Below, one piece after another: positions 47,725-56,703 of a stretch of 64,000 nt of DNA (position 1 is the stretch's first letter; every line of letters begins with the position of its first letter). Under the pieces are notes generated by a model. That model made no database searches. It was given only the letters and a program-made list of their open reading frames with translations, and was not told where the DNA came from. Both the position numbers and the translations under genes were made by a program. The stretch is taken from positions 115,668 through 179,667 of the forward strand of contig JAVBLU010000018.1 of the NCBI GenBank assembly GCA_031553225.1. Reading direction: 5' to 3'. The DNA comes from JAVBLU01 sp031553225. Lineage in GTDB: Bacteria > Bacillota > Clostridia > Christensenellales > UBA1750.

Positions 47725-49770
47725 CTAGGCGTTCCGGGCGGTGTAGCGGAACAGCGCGTAGCTGCGTGGCTGACGCATCCTCACGCGCAGGCAGCCGCCG
47801 GGGGCTATGCGATCGGCGGCGTGGACGTCCGCCTCGGCGCGGTTGCTGATGAGCAGCTGCAGATCCAGCTGCTGGTCCGCGAGCGAAGGAAGGGCGTAGC
47901 CGTAGTCGCACGTGTGCGTCGCCTCGCGAAACAGCAGCAGGTAGCCTCCGCCCCCCATGGAAACGTGAAAGCCCGTAAAGCTCGCACCGTCCGGACATGC
48001 GCCGATGGGTGCGACGTCCGCGGCGAAGAAATCCTCGCGGCAGCTTTTGTACACGGCCACGATGCGGCGCAGGCGTTCCAGGTCCTCCTGTGCGACGAAG
48101 GTCATCTCCATCCACAGCAGGGGGTTAGCGAGCATGACGCAGGCAAAGGCGTAGTCCATGTCGTAAAGGCAAGGCGCAAACGGGTCGCCTTCGTATTTGT
48201 GCGCGTTGCGCCGCAGATTGAGCGCCTCAAACTGGAATTTGCGCGCCGGTATGTAGCGGGAGAGCATCCACAAATTTTTCAGGGTGTTGTGCGGGTAGTA
48301 GTTGCCCCAATCGGTGTAGCGGTTCTCCACAAAGAGCGTGCCGTGCTGTTTTTCGTAAAAGTACCCGAGCCGCAGTTCCGCGGTGATGTCCTGGTTCAGG
48401 GAAATGCGGCCGCCGTGCGCGGCCATGGCCTGCAGAAAGGCGAGATACCGCTTCTCCGACAGTTTGTCGCGTATCTTTACGCCGTCCAGCTTAAAGAAAG
48501 CCGCGCTGTGCCGCGCGTTCAGATTCTCCAGTGTCTGTACGTCCCTCTGCCAATGGCAAATCTCGCGGGAGGAGTCCGGCGAAAACCACAGCCCAAGCTG
48601 GATGCCCGCAGCGCTTAAACGTTCCGCCAAGGGCGCAAGGCCAAGCGGGAACCGCTGATCGTCCACCGTCCAGAAATCCGGCGTCTCGGCGTAGTACCCC
48701 TCCCAAACGCCGCTTGCGTGGCGTTTGGAGTTGCTTGTGACGCCTTTTTGCCAGCCGTCGTCAATCTGTACCACGTCCGCGCCGATCATCTCGGCGACGG
48801 CGGCCTCCTTCATCAGAAAGTCATGACAAACTGCCGTATCCTGACTGCGGTCGCCCCACGTGTTGGACATGATGAACGTGCGGCGCTCCGGCTGCCCCGC
48901 GTACTGCGCCCTGTAGATTGCCCGGTATAGCGCTTCCTCCTCGCCCGCGCGGCACACCGCCACGCCCGAACCGTACAGGGGCATTTCCTCGTCTGCCGCG
49001 CTTCCGCGGTTGATGCCGGAACCGAGCACCTGCACCTGGAGCGAGCCGCGTACGCGCTGCACGCTCAGGTCGCAAGCGCCTCTGTTCAGCGCGCACAGAT
49101 GGGTCGGCGCGTCGCGCAGGATGAGCAGGGACTGCCCGCGCGTCCGGTCGCTGATGGTGAACAGGTTTCCGTCCAGCTGGCACGCGCCGTTTGGGTAGAC
49201 AGTTTGAAAATCCTCCTTCACGAGGTAGTCGTTGCGGTCGGTCTGGTCAAAAAACCGTACGGATTTCACGCTGAAATGGCCCTTTGGCAGGGGGAAAGCG
49301 TCGATCGAATCCGGCAGTGAGCGCACCCACGCATCCTCATTCGGCCTGAAGTACGCGCCCTCGACGCCATCGTACGCCGCCGGCGCGGCGGGAGCGCCCG
49401 CGTCAGGCGCAGTGCGGCCCTGCACGCTCGCCTTCTGCTGGATGAAGGGCAGGCGGGGATAGATGTGAAACGTGCGCGTCCAAACGCCTTGCGCGTGGCG
49501 GCACACAATGCCCAGGCGCAGGCTTTCAAGCGATAGCCCGCCCTCGTCGCTGACGTACTGCGTGCAGCTGATCTGCGCGTCCTGCAGATGAAACGGAAGG
49601 CTCTGGACGAGCACCGTGTCGTCGCGGTTGTTTTCGTATACGTACCCTGTGCGCTTGTCGGTAATGGCATGCGTGACGGCGCCGTAAAGGCTCATGCGGC
49701 GCTCGATGACGTCATTGCCCAGCGTCACATGCCCGCCGCTCACATGAATGTAACAGTCCTGCCACTGCAT
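47725..49770 (-). CDS. GH36-like alpha-galactosidase family enzyme
   Basis: 681 residues, no signal peptide. The N-terminal 290 residues form a beta supersandwich. The catalytic (beta/alpha)8 barrel shows clan GH-D marks: VVQIDDGWQKG (333-343), LGLWFSPD (392-399), FFKLDGVK with candidate nucleophile D429, and FVENRYTDWG with candidate acid/base D487. The classic KWDMN motif is replaced by FKLDG, so it belongs to a divergent subgroup. Substrate is probably an alpha-galactoside-like sugar, but other glycosides are possible. It starts 3 bases after the URO-D gene stop, so the two are co-transcribed. Confidence 0.85.
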   Translation of the reverse strand: MQWQDCYIHVSGGHVTLGNDVIERRMSLYGAVTHAITDKRTGYVYENNRDDTVLVQSLPFHLQDAQISCTQYVSDEGGLSLESLRLGIVCRHAQGVWTRTFHIYPRLPFIQQKASVQGRTAPDAGAPAAPAAYDGVEGAYFRPNEDAWVRSLPDSIDAFPLPKGHFSVKSVRFFDQTDRNDYLVKEDFQTVYPNGACQLDGNLFTISDRTRGQSLLILRDAPTHLCALNRGACDLSVQRVRGSLQVQVLGSGINRGSAADEEMPLYGSGVAVCRAGEEEALYRAIYRAQYAGQPERRTFIMSNTWGDRSQDTAVCHDFLMKEAAVAEMIGADVVQIDDGWQKGVTSNSKRHASGVWEGYYAETPDFWTVDDQRFPLGLAPLAERLSAAGIQLGLWFSPDSSREICHWQRDVQTLENLNARHSAAFFKLDGVKIRDKLSEKRYLAFLQAMAAHGGRISLNQDITAELRLGYFYEKQHGTLFVENRYTDWGNYYPHNTLKNLWMLSRYIPARKFQFEALNLRRNAHKYEGDPFAPCLYDMDYAFACVMLANPLLWMEMTFVAQEDLERLRRIVAVYKSCREDFFAADVAPIGACPDGASFTGFHVSMGGGGYLLLFREATHTCDYGYALPSLADQQLDLQLLISNRAEADVHAADRIAPGGCLRVRMRQPRSYALFRYTARNA

Positions 49771-49773
49771 TTG

Positions 49774-50853
49774 TTATCCCACCTCAATGTCGTCCCATAG
49801 CCGGTCCATGCGATGCAAAAAGTCCTCCGCTTCCATGCGCGAGTGTATGCCGTTCACAACCAGGAACATGTTCGGGCTGCGATAGGCGCGCTGAAGCTCG
49901 GCTACCCGCTGTGCGCCGCCGCCGAGGATGAGCCCCTTGCCCAGCGAGAGAACGCGGCGATGCAACCACGTCCAGTCCTGCGCTTCGCCTCCGCCTGCGC
50001 CGGACACCCACTGAATCACCTTCAGCCTGGGCATGCGCGCGAGGCGTTCCAGGTGCCGGATGGCTCCGGGACCGTCCAGATGGTACTCCCCGGCATCAAG
50101 AGCCATCAGCTCATGCTCGATGCCCGGCACGGCGAATTCCTCGAACATGGCGGAGGAGACCATGCAGGAAAAGTCGCACTGCGGCACGTTGATGCGGCCG
50201 GTGGTATACATGCCATGGCGGTTGGCGCTCCCGAACCGGTCAATCTCAAACACCTCCGTGCATGCCTCCAGGATCTGCGTGTATGCGGCGTTGACCTGGC
50301 GCAGCGCCTCATGGACCAATTCCGGTTCGTCCACCATATCCAGCATCAAGTCCCGCGCGTTGTACAGCCCGACCAAAGCGTCCAGGCCGCCGGACAGCGT
50401 GGGCATGGAGAGGAGTACGCTGTCGCCCAGCGTTCTTTTTAGGCACCGGTGAAAGTCCATCAGCTTGCCCCACCACTTGCCTTCGCGCTGGAAGCGGATA
50501 TTCGCGCCCCGCAGCGTGGAGAGCGGGTGGCTGGGCCAGGACGTCGTCCCGGCCGCATGCCCGGTGCCCAGCGTCAGGTCCGCGCCTAGGAGGGAGGCGA
50601 AATCGTCCGCACCAAAGGAGAGGTTGTAACACGCCAGCGCTCCCGAGTAGCACGCAACGCTTTCCACCCAGCGCGCCAGCATGTCGGCCACGCCCTGATA
50701 GTCGCCGTTGAAGCCCGCCAGGTACGGGGGAAGAGGCGCAGCCTCACGGCCGTTTCGGGGAACCGTGATGGAGTAGACGGGCCGCGTGTTACGTCCGGTC
50801 CAAAAATCTGTCCACATGGCCTGTGCCTCGGAAAAACGCTCCTGTGCGAACAT
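49774..50853 (-). CDS. URO-D-fold protein, copy 4
   Basis: 359 residues. It shows URO-D superfamily features: the central TLSGGLDALVGLYNARDLML, the helix DEPELVHEALRQVNAAYTQI, and the second half with DAGEYHLDGPGAIRHLERLA. At the zinc-motif position it has H-L-D-G. The N-terminus (RFSEAQAMWTDFWTGRNTRP) is like proteins found beside glycosidases. It is the first gene of a two-gene operon with the GH36-like enzyme. ATG 50853 has GGAGGGA upstream. The reaction is unknown; haem synthesis is unlikely. Confidence 0.8.
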   Translation of the reverse strand: MFAQERFSEAQAMWTDFWTGRNTRPVYSITVPRNGREAAPLPPYLAGFNGDYQGVADMLARWVESVACYSGALACYNLSFGADDFASLLGADLTLGTGHAAGTTSWPSHPLSTLRGANIRFQREGKWWGKLMDFHRCLKRTLGDSVLLSMPTLSGGLDALVGLYNARDLMLDMVDEPELVHEALRQVNAAYTQILEACTEVFEIDRFGSANRHGMYTTGRINVPQCDFSCMVSSAMFEEFAVPGIEHELMALDAGEYHLDGPGAIRHLERLARMPRLKVIQWVSGAGGGEAQDWTWLHRRVLSLGKGLILGGGAQRVAELQRAYRSPNMFLVVNGIHSRMEAEDFLHRMDRLWDDIEVG

Positions 50854-51006
50854 GGCGCTCCCTCCATGGCCGCCTCGCCCGGCACGGTCGTGCGGGCGGG
50901 CATCCGGTCTACGAAACTAGGTATTCGGCTTGTGCGCGGCTGCTACCTCCATGGCCCCCGCGCAAATGTGACGCGCCTGTTGCGAAACGCATGTGGCCCA
51001 GCTTTG

Positions 51007-51035
51007 TTGACATGAAAAACCACCTGCGCTATGAT
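51007..51035 (+). promoter_or_regulatory. Promoter of the second six-hairpin gene
   Basis: TTGACA, 17-base spacer, TATGAT. Transcription would begin near 51042, about 50 bases before the first start codon. Confidence 0.7.
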
Positions 51036-51091
51036 AAAACCGTTGCCGCGCAGTCCACGGCGAATAGCAGATACTTGCGGCACATCACGGG

Positions 51092-52384
51092 ATGAAACGG
51101 GGCGGATGCATGGCCGCGGCAAGGCTTAAGAAGCTCAGAGACATCGCCACATCGACCCTGGACAAATGCCGGTACGCAATGAAACCGGACGAGAATGGCC
51201 GCTCGTATGCCGTGCATGTACCCTCCGGCGATATGAAATACGGTAGTTTTTGGATAAGAGACGGCGCCATGATGGCCGAGTGCGGACTCATCGATGCGCA
51301 TGAGCTGTCGTGCTGGATCGACATCGTGTGCCGTTTCGGGCAGAACGGCCCGGAGGCGCGGCAGCTGAAAAACGGCCTGCGCGTACCGCCTTGGTGTGTG
51401 GCCGATCATGTCAATTTCGACGGCGGCGCGGTGTTCTATCCCGGCACCTACTCCTCCTCCGACGACCAGGGAAACGGGCGCTTCGGCGTGCTGCCGCCGT
51501 TTTGCGACCAGTATTACTTTGTGAATATGCTCTATCTGTATGGCAGGCAAACGACGCGCGAAGAAGGCAACCGGGTTCTGCGGGCTGAAGTGGACGGGTC
51601 TTCGCCGCTTGCGCGGGCGGAGAGCGCCTTTTATGCCGGCAATATCGATGCAGTGACCGGGCTGTGCATGGCGGGCGACGAACATACTGTGGATTGGGGC
51701 TTTTGCGATTCCATCAGGAAGCGCGGCCACTTCCTGTTTCCGTCCGTCCTCAGATATGCGGCGGGGATGAGGCTGTGCGAAATCTGCGTCCGGTTCGGGC
51801 TGCCCGATAAGGCTTCCTTGTTTGCCGGGGAGGCAGCGCTGATCAAGGAGTCGATTAACCGTATATTCGCCCGCTCCGACGGATGGCTCAACTCGGCGAC
51901 CGGCACATGCGTCCAGCCCGACGTATGGGGAACCGCCTTCGCCGTATACAGCGGCGCGCTGAACGACGACGCTCAAAGAAGCGCCCTGCAGGCGCTTAGC
52001 GGGGCATATGCAGCGGGAACGATCAGCGCGAACGGCTATTTCCGGCACTTGCCGGAGGATTTTGACCATTCCGGCGATACGGCGTGGGAGGGCGGCGACC
52101 CGGGCACCAAGGGGCTGTACCAGAATGGCGGCTACTGGGCTACGCCGACCGGCTGGATTGCGTATGCGCTGTCGTTGAAGGACAGAGCGCTCGCAGACCG
52201 GGTGTACGACGAGTTTCTGTCGCATACGCAGAAGCACCAGACCGAAGGCGCCCCGTACGAGTGGAAAAGCCCGGACGACGGCCGGGTTTCGGGCAAGTAT
52301 TACGGAACGTCCGGCGCGCTTCCCTACGAGGCTGCCCTGCGTATATACGGCGGTGAACGGGGCGAACGACAGGGCCGAATGTGA
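51092..52384 (+). CDS. Six-hairpin glycosidase-superfamily protein
   Basis: 430 residues, no signal peptide. Helical repeats and aromatic loops fit the (alpha/alpha)6 six-hairpin superfamily: YGSFWIRDGAMMAECG (the W-x-R-D motif shared with the protein at 23322-24881), CVADHVNFDGGAVFYPGTYS, and the C-terminal WATPTGWIAYALSL. The exact family and sugar are not clear. Two starts are possible: ATG 51092, and ATG 51110 with GGGGCGG upstream. It is divergent from the URO-D/GH36 operon, which suggests a shared glycan pathway. Confidence 0.75.
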   Translation: MKRGGCMAAARLKKLRDIATSTLDKCRYAMKPDENGRSYAVHVPSGDMKYGSFWIRDGAMMAECGLIDAHELSCWIDIVCRFGQNGPEARQLKNGLRVPPWCVADHVNFDGGAVFYPGTYSSSDDQGNGRFGVLPPFCDQYYFVNMLYLYGRQTTREEGNRVLRAEVDGSSPLARAESAFYAGNIDAVTGLCMAGDEHTVDWGFCDSIRKRGHFLFPSVLRYAAGMRLCEICVRFGLPDKASLFAGEAALIKESINRIFARSDGWLNSATGTCVQPDVWGTAFAVYSGALNDDAQRSALQALSGAYAAGTISANGYFRHLPEDFDHSGDTAWEGGDPGTKGLYQNGGYWATPTGWIAYALSLKDRALADRVYDEFLSHTQKHQTEGAPYEWKSPDDGRVSGKYYGTSGALPYEAALRIYGGERGERQGRM

Positions 52385-52521
52385 TCGCCGTGCGGCCTGA
52401 GCGCTTGGCAAAAGGGCTGTGCGCGAGCGATGTGTGCAGGCGTGCTGACGGAGGAATTCGCCGCGCAGGATAGGCTGATGAGCGTGCCGCTCCGTGCGGA
52501 TGTCGGATGAGGAGGTGCGAT

Positions 52522-53139
52522 ATGCTGGAAAAGCTGGCCGCCTCGCTGGGACGAAACGACGAACAGCCCAACGTGGATCTGGCGATCGAACTGTGCGGGA
52601 GCGAGGATGCGGCCGGCATCGAACAGATCGTAGAAGGCCTGCGTGACAAAAGCGCGGCGGTCGCCGGCGACTGTGTGAAGGTACTCTATGAGATCGGCAG
52701 CCGAAAGCCCGCGCTCATCGCCCCGTATGCGGGCGAGTTCATAACGTTGCTTGCTTCGCGGAACAACCGGCTGGTATGGGGCTGCATGACCGCGCTGGCC
52801 GCGGTCGGCGCACTGGCCGCGGAGACGATTTGCCCGCGTCTTCACGAGGTGGTTGCCGCGTATGAGACGGGTAGCGTGATCACCGTGGACAACGCCGTGA
52901 GCGTGTTCGCCGGGCTGTGCCGGGCTGGGGAGGGCTGCCGGGCGGCGGCGTTTCCTGTCCTGCTGCGGCATTTATCCACCTGCCGCACAAAGGAGGTAGC
53001 TCAGCACGTCGAGCGCGCGGCCATGGGCATAAGCGGCGGCAATGCGGCAGCGTTTGTTGCGGCGGTGCAGGCGCGCCTGCCCGAACTTACCCCTGCGCAG
53101 GCCGCCCGCGTGAACAAGGCGGTTCGTCGCCTCGGCTAG
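52522..53139 (+). CDS. HEAT-repeat-like protein
   Basis: 205 residues of paired helices. Repeat units such as IVEGLRDKSAAVAGDCVKVL, LASRNNRLVWGCMTALAAVG and LLRHLSTCRTKEVAQHVERA are each about 35 residues, as in HEAT/PBS-lyase-type scaffolds. It is probably a protein-binding scaffold, with no enzyme motif seen. GAGGAGGTG precedes ATG 52522. It may be co-transcribed with the upstream glycosidase-like gene across 137 bases. Confidence 0.75.
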   Translation: MLEKLAASLGRNDEQPNVDLAIELCGSEDAAGIEQIVEGLRDKSAAVAGDCVKVLYEIGSRKPALIAPYAGEFITLLASRNNRLVWGCMTALAAVGALAAETICPRLHEVVAAYETGSVITVDNAVSVFAGLCRAGEGCRAAAFPVLLRHLSTCRTKEVAQHVERAAMGISGGNAAAFVAAVQARLPELTPAQAARVNKAVRRLG

Positions 53140-53269
53140 CAAACGCGCCCCATACCGCGGCTTGGCGCCGCCCTATTATGCCGCGCGCAAACGGGCGGGA
53201 AGACTTGCACAGAAACGATGCGAGCGGAGCGTCTTTAAAATGCTTGCGCCATTTACACAGACAGCTGAG

Positions 53270-53320
53270 CGGCAGCGCCGCCGGACCCCCGCCCATCTCC
53301 GGGATCCGGCGGCGCTGCCG
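53270..53320 (+). terminator. Strong hairpin after the HEAT gene
   Basis: CGGCAGCGCCGCCGGA and its exact 16-base complement flank a 19-base loop, about 130 bases after the HEAT stop. A true U-run is missing (TCGTCGTT), so termination is likely but not certain. Confidence 0.55.
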
Positions 53321-53343
53321 TCGTCGTTGTGCGACGGTTATGC

Positions 53344-53373
53344 TGGTCAATGCCGGCTGCTATCTGGTATAAT
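53344..53373 (+). promoter_or_regulatory. Promoter of the 7TM-DISM kinase gene
   Basis: TGGTCA, 18-base spacer, perfect TATAAT, about 28 bases before ATG 53401. Confidence 0.5.
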
Positions 53374-53400
53374 CTACACGTAAACTCACCCAAAGGCCAC

Positions 53401-55380
53401 ATGCGGGGTGCGTGTATGCTGGGCAATTGGTTTCACAAAAAGAGAATGCACATCATGCTGCCGCTGTGCGTGCTCATCTGCATGTCGCTGTGGCTGCTTA
53501 AGGCGCTGCCCCGCCACGTGCGCGTGCAGGCGCAGGACGGCGGCGTGTGGGACCTGCGCGGCATGGACCTGGACGATGTGTGCGCCATGATTGACGCACC
53601 GCCGGAGTATGTGCCCGGCGCGCTGCTCACGCCCGAGGAGTTCGGCCTCGCGGACACGGTGTGCGGCATACCGCCGCCGGATGTTCAGGCCGCCACCTTC
53701 CGCTGGCGCATTTTGCTGCCGGAGGAGCGAATGATCGCCGTCGCATGCAATACCATCGGAACCGCCAGCCGCATCTATGTAAACGGGCGGCTGTTGGGCG
53801 GCGCAGGCCTTCCGGCCTTAACGAAGGCGGACACGCGCTCGGGCTTTCGATACCTGTCCTTCACCGCTTGGCCGCGGGGCGGGGTGCTGGAAATCGTGGA
53901 GCAAGCCGCCAATTACCTCAGCAAGGACGCCCTGAGCGACAGCCTGACGCTCATCGTTGGGAGTCAGGAGAGCATCTCCCGCTGGACCGGGCGCGTCAGG
54001 GCCTACCCCGAGCTGATGATGGGGTTGTACCTATCCTTGTTCCTGGTGCATCTTCTGCTGTTTTTTTCCCTCCCCAGCTACCGCTCCAATCTATGGGTCG
54101 CCCTTCTATGCGCTGCATGGGCCCTGCGCACCGGCGTCGTCGGCCGCAAAACTCTCCTGGATCTGTGGCCGGGGCTTACCTGGGCGGCGGCGTTTCGTAT
54201 CGAGTACCTCACCATGCCCGCGACGCTCCTTCTGCTGACGCTCTCCTACCGCGAGATGTTCCCGGGCGCGCTGCAAAAATGGTTTCGCCTGAGCGTGTAC
54301 GGCGCTACGGCGCTCATCTCGGCCTTCTACCTCACGGCGGATACGCTTGTTATGTCCCGCCTGGGCGTGCCCTTTTTGGCGCTTTCCGGCGCGGCCATCG
54401 TGTACGCGCTGCTGCGCCTCGTGTGGAAGGCGCGCAGGCCGCATACCGAGCAGAAGATCATCATCGGAGGCTTCGGGGCGCTGCTGCTGGCGCTGACGTT
54501 CGATGTGCTGTATTATGGCGAGGTGATTACCGCGCACGTTCCCGGCGCGGCCATGGAGACTGCGTTTCTCCTCTTCTCGATGCTGCAGATGACGGCCATG
54601 CTGCACGCCACCCTGCGCGAGGCGGCGGCGGCGCGCGAGGCCGAACGGCGTCTGGCCCTGGAGAACGCCGCGCTCGACCGGGTGAACGCCTTGAAGAACG
54701 AGCTGATGAGCAACCTGACCCATGAGCTGCGCACGCCCCTCACGGTCATGTCCACCTACGCGCAGCTAGCCCTGCGCGAGTTGCGCAAGGTACATGCCAG
54801 CGAACAGGCCGAGCAGGACATGGACACGATCCGCAAGGAGGCCGAGCGTCTGGCGGCCATGGCGTCGGGCTACCTGGACGTGTTCTCCCGTACAGCCTCA
54901 TCCGGCGGCCACGTGCCTCTGGCCGTCGAAGAGATCCTGGAGCAGACCGTTCGGATCTACCGTCCGGTCGTGGATAAAAGAGACAGCACGCTCACGCTGG
55001 AGGTTGAAGGCGGCCTGCCCCAGGTGATGGGCGACCCGGACGAGCTGACGCAGGTCATGTTCAACCTGCTCTCCAACGCGAACCGTCATACGCAGGGCGG
55101 ACGGATCACCGTGAGCGCGCGCGTGGCTCCGGGCGGTGAGGGCGACGTGGAGATCCGCATCGCGGATACGGGGGAGGGCATCGCGCCCGACATGCTGCCC
55201 AGGATTTTCCGGCGGAACGCAGCCGGAAAAGGCGGGGAGACGGGCATCGGGCTTGCCCTGTGCAAGGAGATTGTGGAAGCGCACGGCGGCGCCATCAGCG
55301 CCCAAAGCCGGCTCGGGGAGGGGACAAGCCTGCGCATCGTCCTGCCGTCCTGTCGAACCGGCGGGCGCCCCAGCAGCTGA
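53401..55380 (+). CDS. Sensor histidine kinase with 7TM-DISM-like sensor
   Basis: 659 residues. TM1 is near residues 12-30, then an extracellular beta domain of about 180 residues (TFRWRILLPEERMIAVACN; IYVNGRLLGGAG) like the 7TMR-DISM extracellular type. Seven helices follow (LMMGLYLSLFLVHLLLFFSL onward), a coiled-coil, the HisKA domain with SNLTHELRTPLTV, and HATPase_c with NLLSNANRHT, DTGEGI and GGETGIGLALC. DISM sensors are thought to bind carbohydrate-like ligands. It precedes its OmpR-type partner by 173 bases. Two starts (53401, 53416) are possible; 53401 has AAAGG 5 bases upstream. Confidence 0.92.
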   Translation: MRGACMLGNWFHKKRMHIMLPLCVLICMSLWLLKALPRHVRVQAQDGGVWDLRGMDLDDVCAMIDAPPEYVPGALLTPEEFGLADTVCGIPPPDVQAATFRWRILLPEERMIAVACNTIGTASRIYVNGRLLGGAGLPALTKADTRSGFRYLSFTAWPRGGVLEIVEQAANYLSKDALSDSLTLIVGSQESISRWTGRVRAYPELMMGLYLSLFLVHLLLFFSLPSYRSNLWVALLCAAWALRTGVVGRKTLLDLWPGLTWAAAFRIEYLTMPATLLLLTLSYREMFPGALQKWFRLSVYGATALISAFYLTADTLVMSRLGVPFLALSGAAIVYALLRLVWKARRPHTEQKIIIGGFGALLLALTFDVLYYGEVITAHVPGAAMETAFLLFSMLQMTAMLHATLREAAAAREAERRLALENAALDRVNALKNELMSNLTHELRTPLTVMSTYAQLALRELRKVHASEQAEQDMDTIRKEAERLAAMASGYLDVFSRTASSGGHVPLAVEEILEQTVRIYRPVVDKRDSTLTLEVEGGLPQVMGDPDELTQVMFNLLSNANRHTQGGRITVSARVAPGGEGDVEIRIADTGEGIAPDMLPRIFRRNAAGKGGETGIGLALCKEIVEAHGGAISAQSRLGEGTSLRIVLPSCRTGGRPSS

Positions 55381-55553
55381 GAGCGAGCCATCCGAACGCG
55401 CGAGCCGCGGCGAAGCAAGCCAGCCGGTAGGGCGTCTTGCGCCCGGCGCGGCGTGTGGGCGTTTTTCTGTACAGATCGGCCCCCGCGCGGGCGGCGCTCA
55501 TCTGCTCGCCCCAATGGCGTGTCACCCGGCGTAAAACAAGGAGGACGGGACGA

Positions 55554-56279
55554 ATGACGAAACGGCCGGTGGTTCTCGTGGTGGAGGACAACGAGCGGAT
55601 TCTCGCGGCCGACGTCAGGGTGCTGGGCGACGCCGGATACGACGTGCTCGCGGCGCCCAGCGTGGCTGCCGCGCGCGCCCACCTGGAGGCAGCGTCGCCC
55701 GACGCCGTGGTGCTCGATATCCTGCTGCCCGACGGCAACGGCCTGGACCTCATCGCCGAAATCCGCGAGTGGACCAACGCGCCCGTCCTCATCGTTACGG
55801 CGCTGGGCGCCAAGGACGAGCGCCTGAACGGCCTGCGCGCGGGCGGGGACGACTATATCACCAAGCCCTACGACCTGGACGAACTGTGCGCGCGCGTCGC
55901 GGCGTTTCTTCGGCGGGAGGAAATGCACAGGGACCACGGCAACCGCGCCCTCCAGCATGGCCCGCTCGCGCTGGAACTCATGTCCGGACGCGCGTACCTG
56001 AACGGCCAGGACCTGCTGCTTACGCAGAAGGAGTTCGCCGTGCTCCTGCTGCTCATCCAGAACGAAGGCCAAACGCTACCCAAGGAGAGGATTTACGCTC
56101 AGGTGTGGAAATCGCCCATGGCGGGGGATGACCGCGCCGTGAAGACCGCCGTGTCACGCCTGCGCAAGAAGCTGGACGGCAGCGGGATGAGCATCGTGTC
56201 CATGCGAGGCGAGGGCTACCGCTGCGCCAGCGCGCCCGAAGGGCCGCCGGAGCCTTCGACGGACAAGGGGAAGGGATGA
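55554..56279 (+). CDS. OmpR-family response regulator
   Basis: 241 residues. Receiver domain: acidic E11/D12, phospho-accepting D55 in VVLDILLPDG, T in IVTALG, K in DDYITKPYD. DNA-binding winged helix: LTQKEFAVLLLLIQNEGQTL, then VKTAVSRLRKKL and MRGEGYRC. It is the partner of the upstream kinase. AAGGAGG precedes ATG 55554 ideally. The C-terminal tail (EGPPEPSTDKGKG) is extra. Targets may include the next four genes, which follow closely on the same strand. Confidence 0.95.
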   Translation: MTKRPVVLVVEDNERILAADVRVLGDAGYDVLAAPSVAAARAHLEAASPDAVVLDILLPDGNGLDLIAEIREWTNAPVLIVTALGAKDERLNGLRAGGDDYITKPYDLDELCARVAAFLRREEMHRDHGNRALQHGPLALELMSGRAYLNGQDLLLTQKEFAVLLLLIQNEGQTLPKERIYAQVWKSPMAGDDRAVKTAVSRLRKKLDGSGMSIVSMRGEGYRCASAPEGPPEPSTDKGKG

Positions 56280-56286
56280 TGTCGTT

Positions 56287-56697
56287 ATGAAGCTGCCCGA
56301 GCAGCGCCTCACCGCGTTTGTCACCATGAATGGGCAGGCCGAGGAGGCCATGCAGTTCTATACTTCCGCCATCGCGGGCGCGCGCATAGAATCCATCGCC
56401 TATTACGGGCCGGACGATCCAGCCGGCGACGAGGGCAAGGTGCTCGCCGGCGTTGTGACCTTCGCGGGCCAAACCCTTCTCTTCATGGACATGCAGGCCG
56501 CCTACCCCGCGCCGCCGTTTAACTGGGCGATCTCCCTGTTCATCCGTTGTCTTCACGAGGCCGAGTTCGACCAGCTGTTTGCGGCTTTGTCCGCAGGCGG
56601 CCAGGTGATGATGGGCCCGGAACCAGTGCTCCACATGCGCAAATGCGCCTGGGTGACCGACCGCTTTGGCGTCACTTGGCAGCTCGCGTGGGAATGA
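56287..56697 (+). CDS. VOC-family (PhnB-like) protein
   Basis: 136 residues, one PhnB-like VOC domain: RLTAFVTMNGQAEEAMQFYT at the start, FAGQTLLFMDMQ in the middle, and WVTDRFGVTWQLAW at the end. It begins 8 bases after the response-regulator stop, so they are co-transcribed. Members include binding and isomerising enzymes; the role is unknown. It is related to the second domain of the 2-604 protein. Confidence 0.9.
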   Translation: MKLPEQRLTAFVTMNGQAEEAMQFYTSAIAGARIESIAYYGPDDPAGDEGKVLAGVVTFAGQTLLFMDMQAAYPAPPFNWAISLFIRCLHEAEFDQLFAALSAGGQVMMGPEPVLHMRKCAWVTDRFGVTWQLAWE

Positions 56698-56703
56698 GCC
56701 GGC

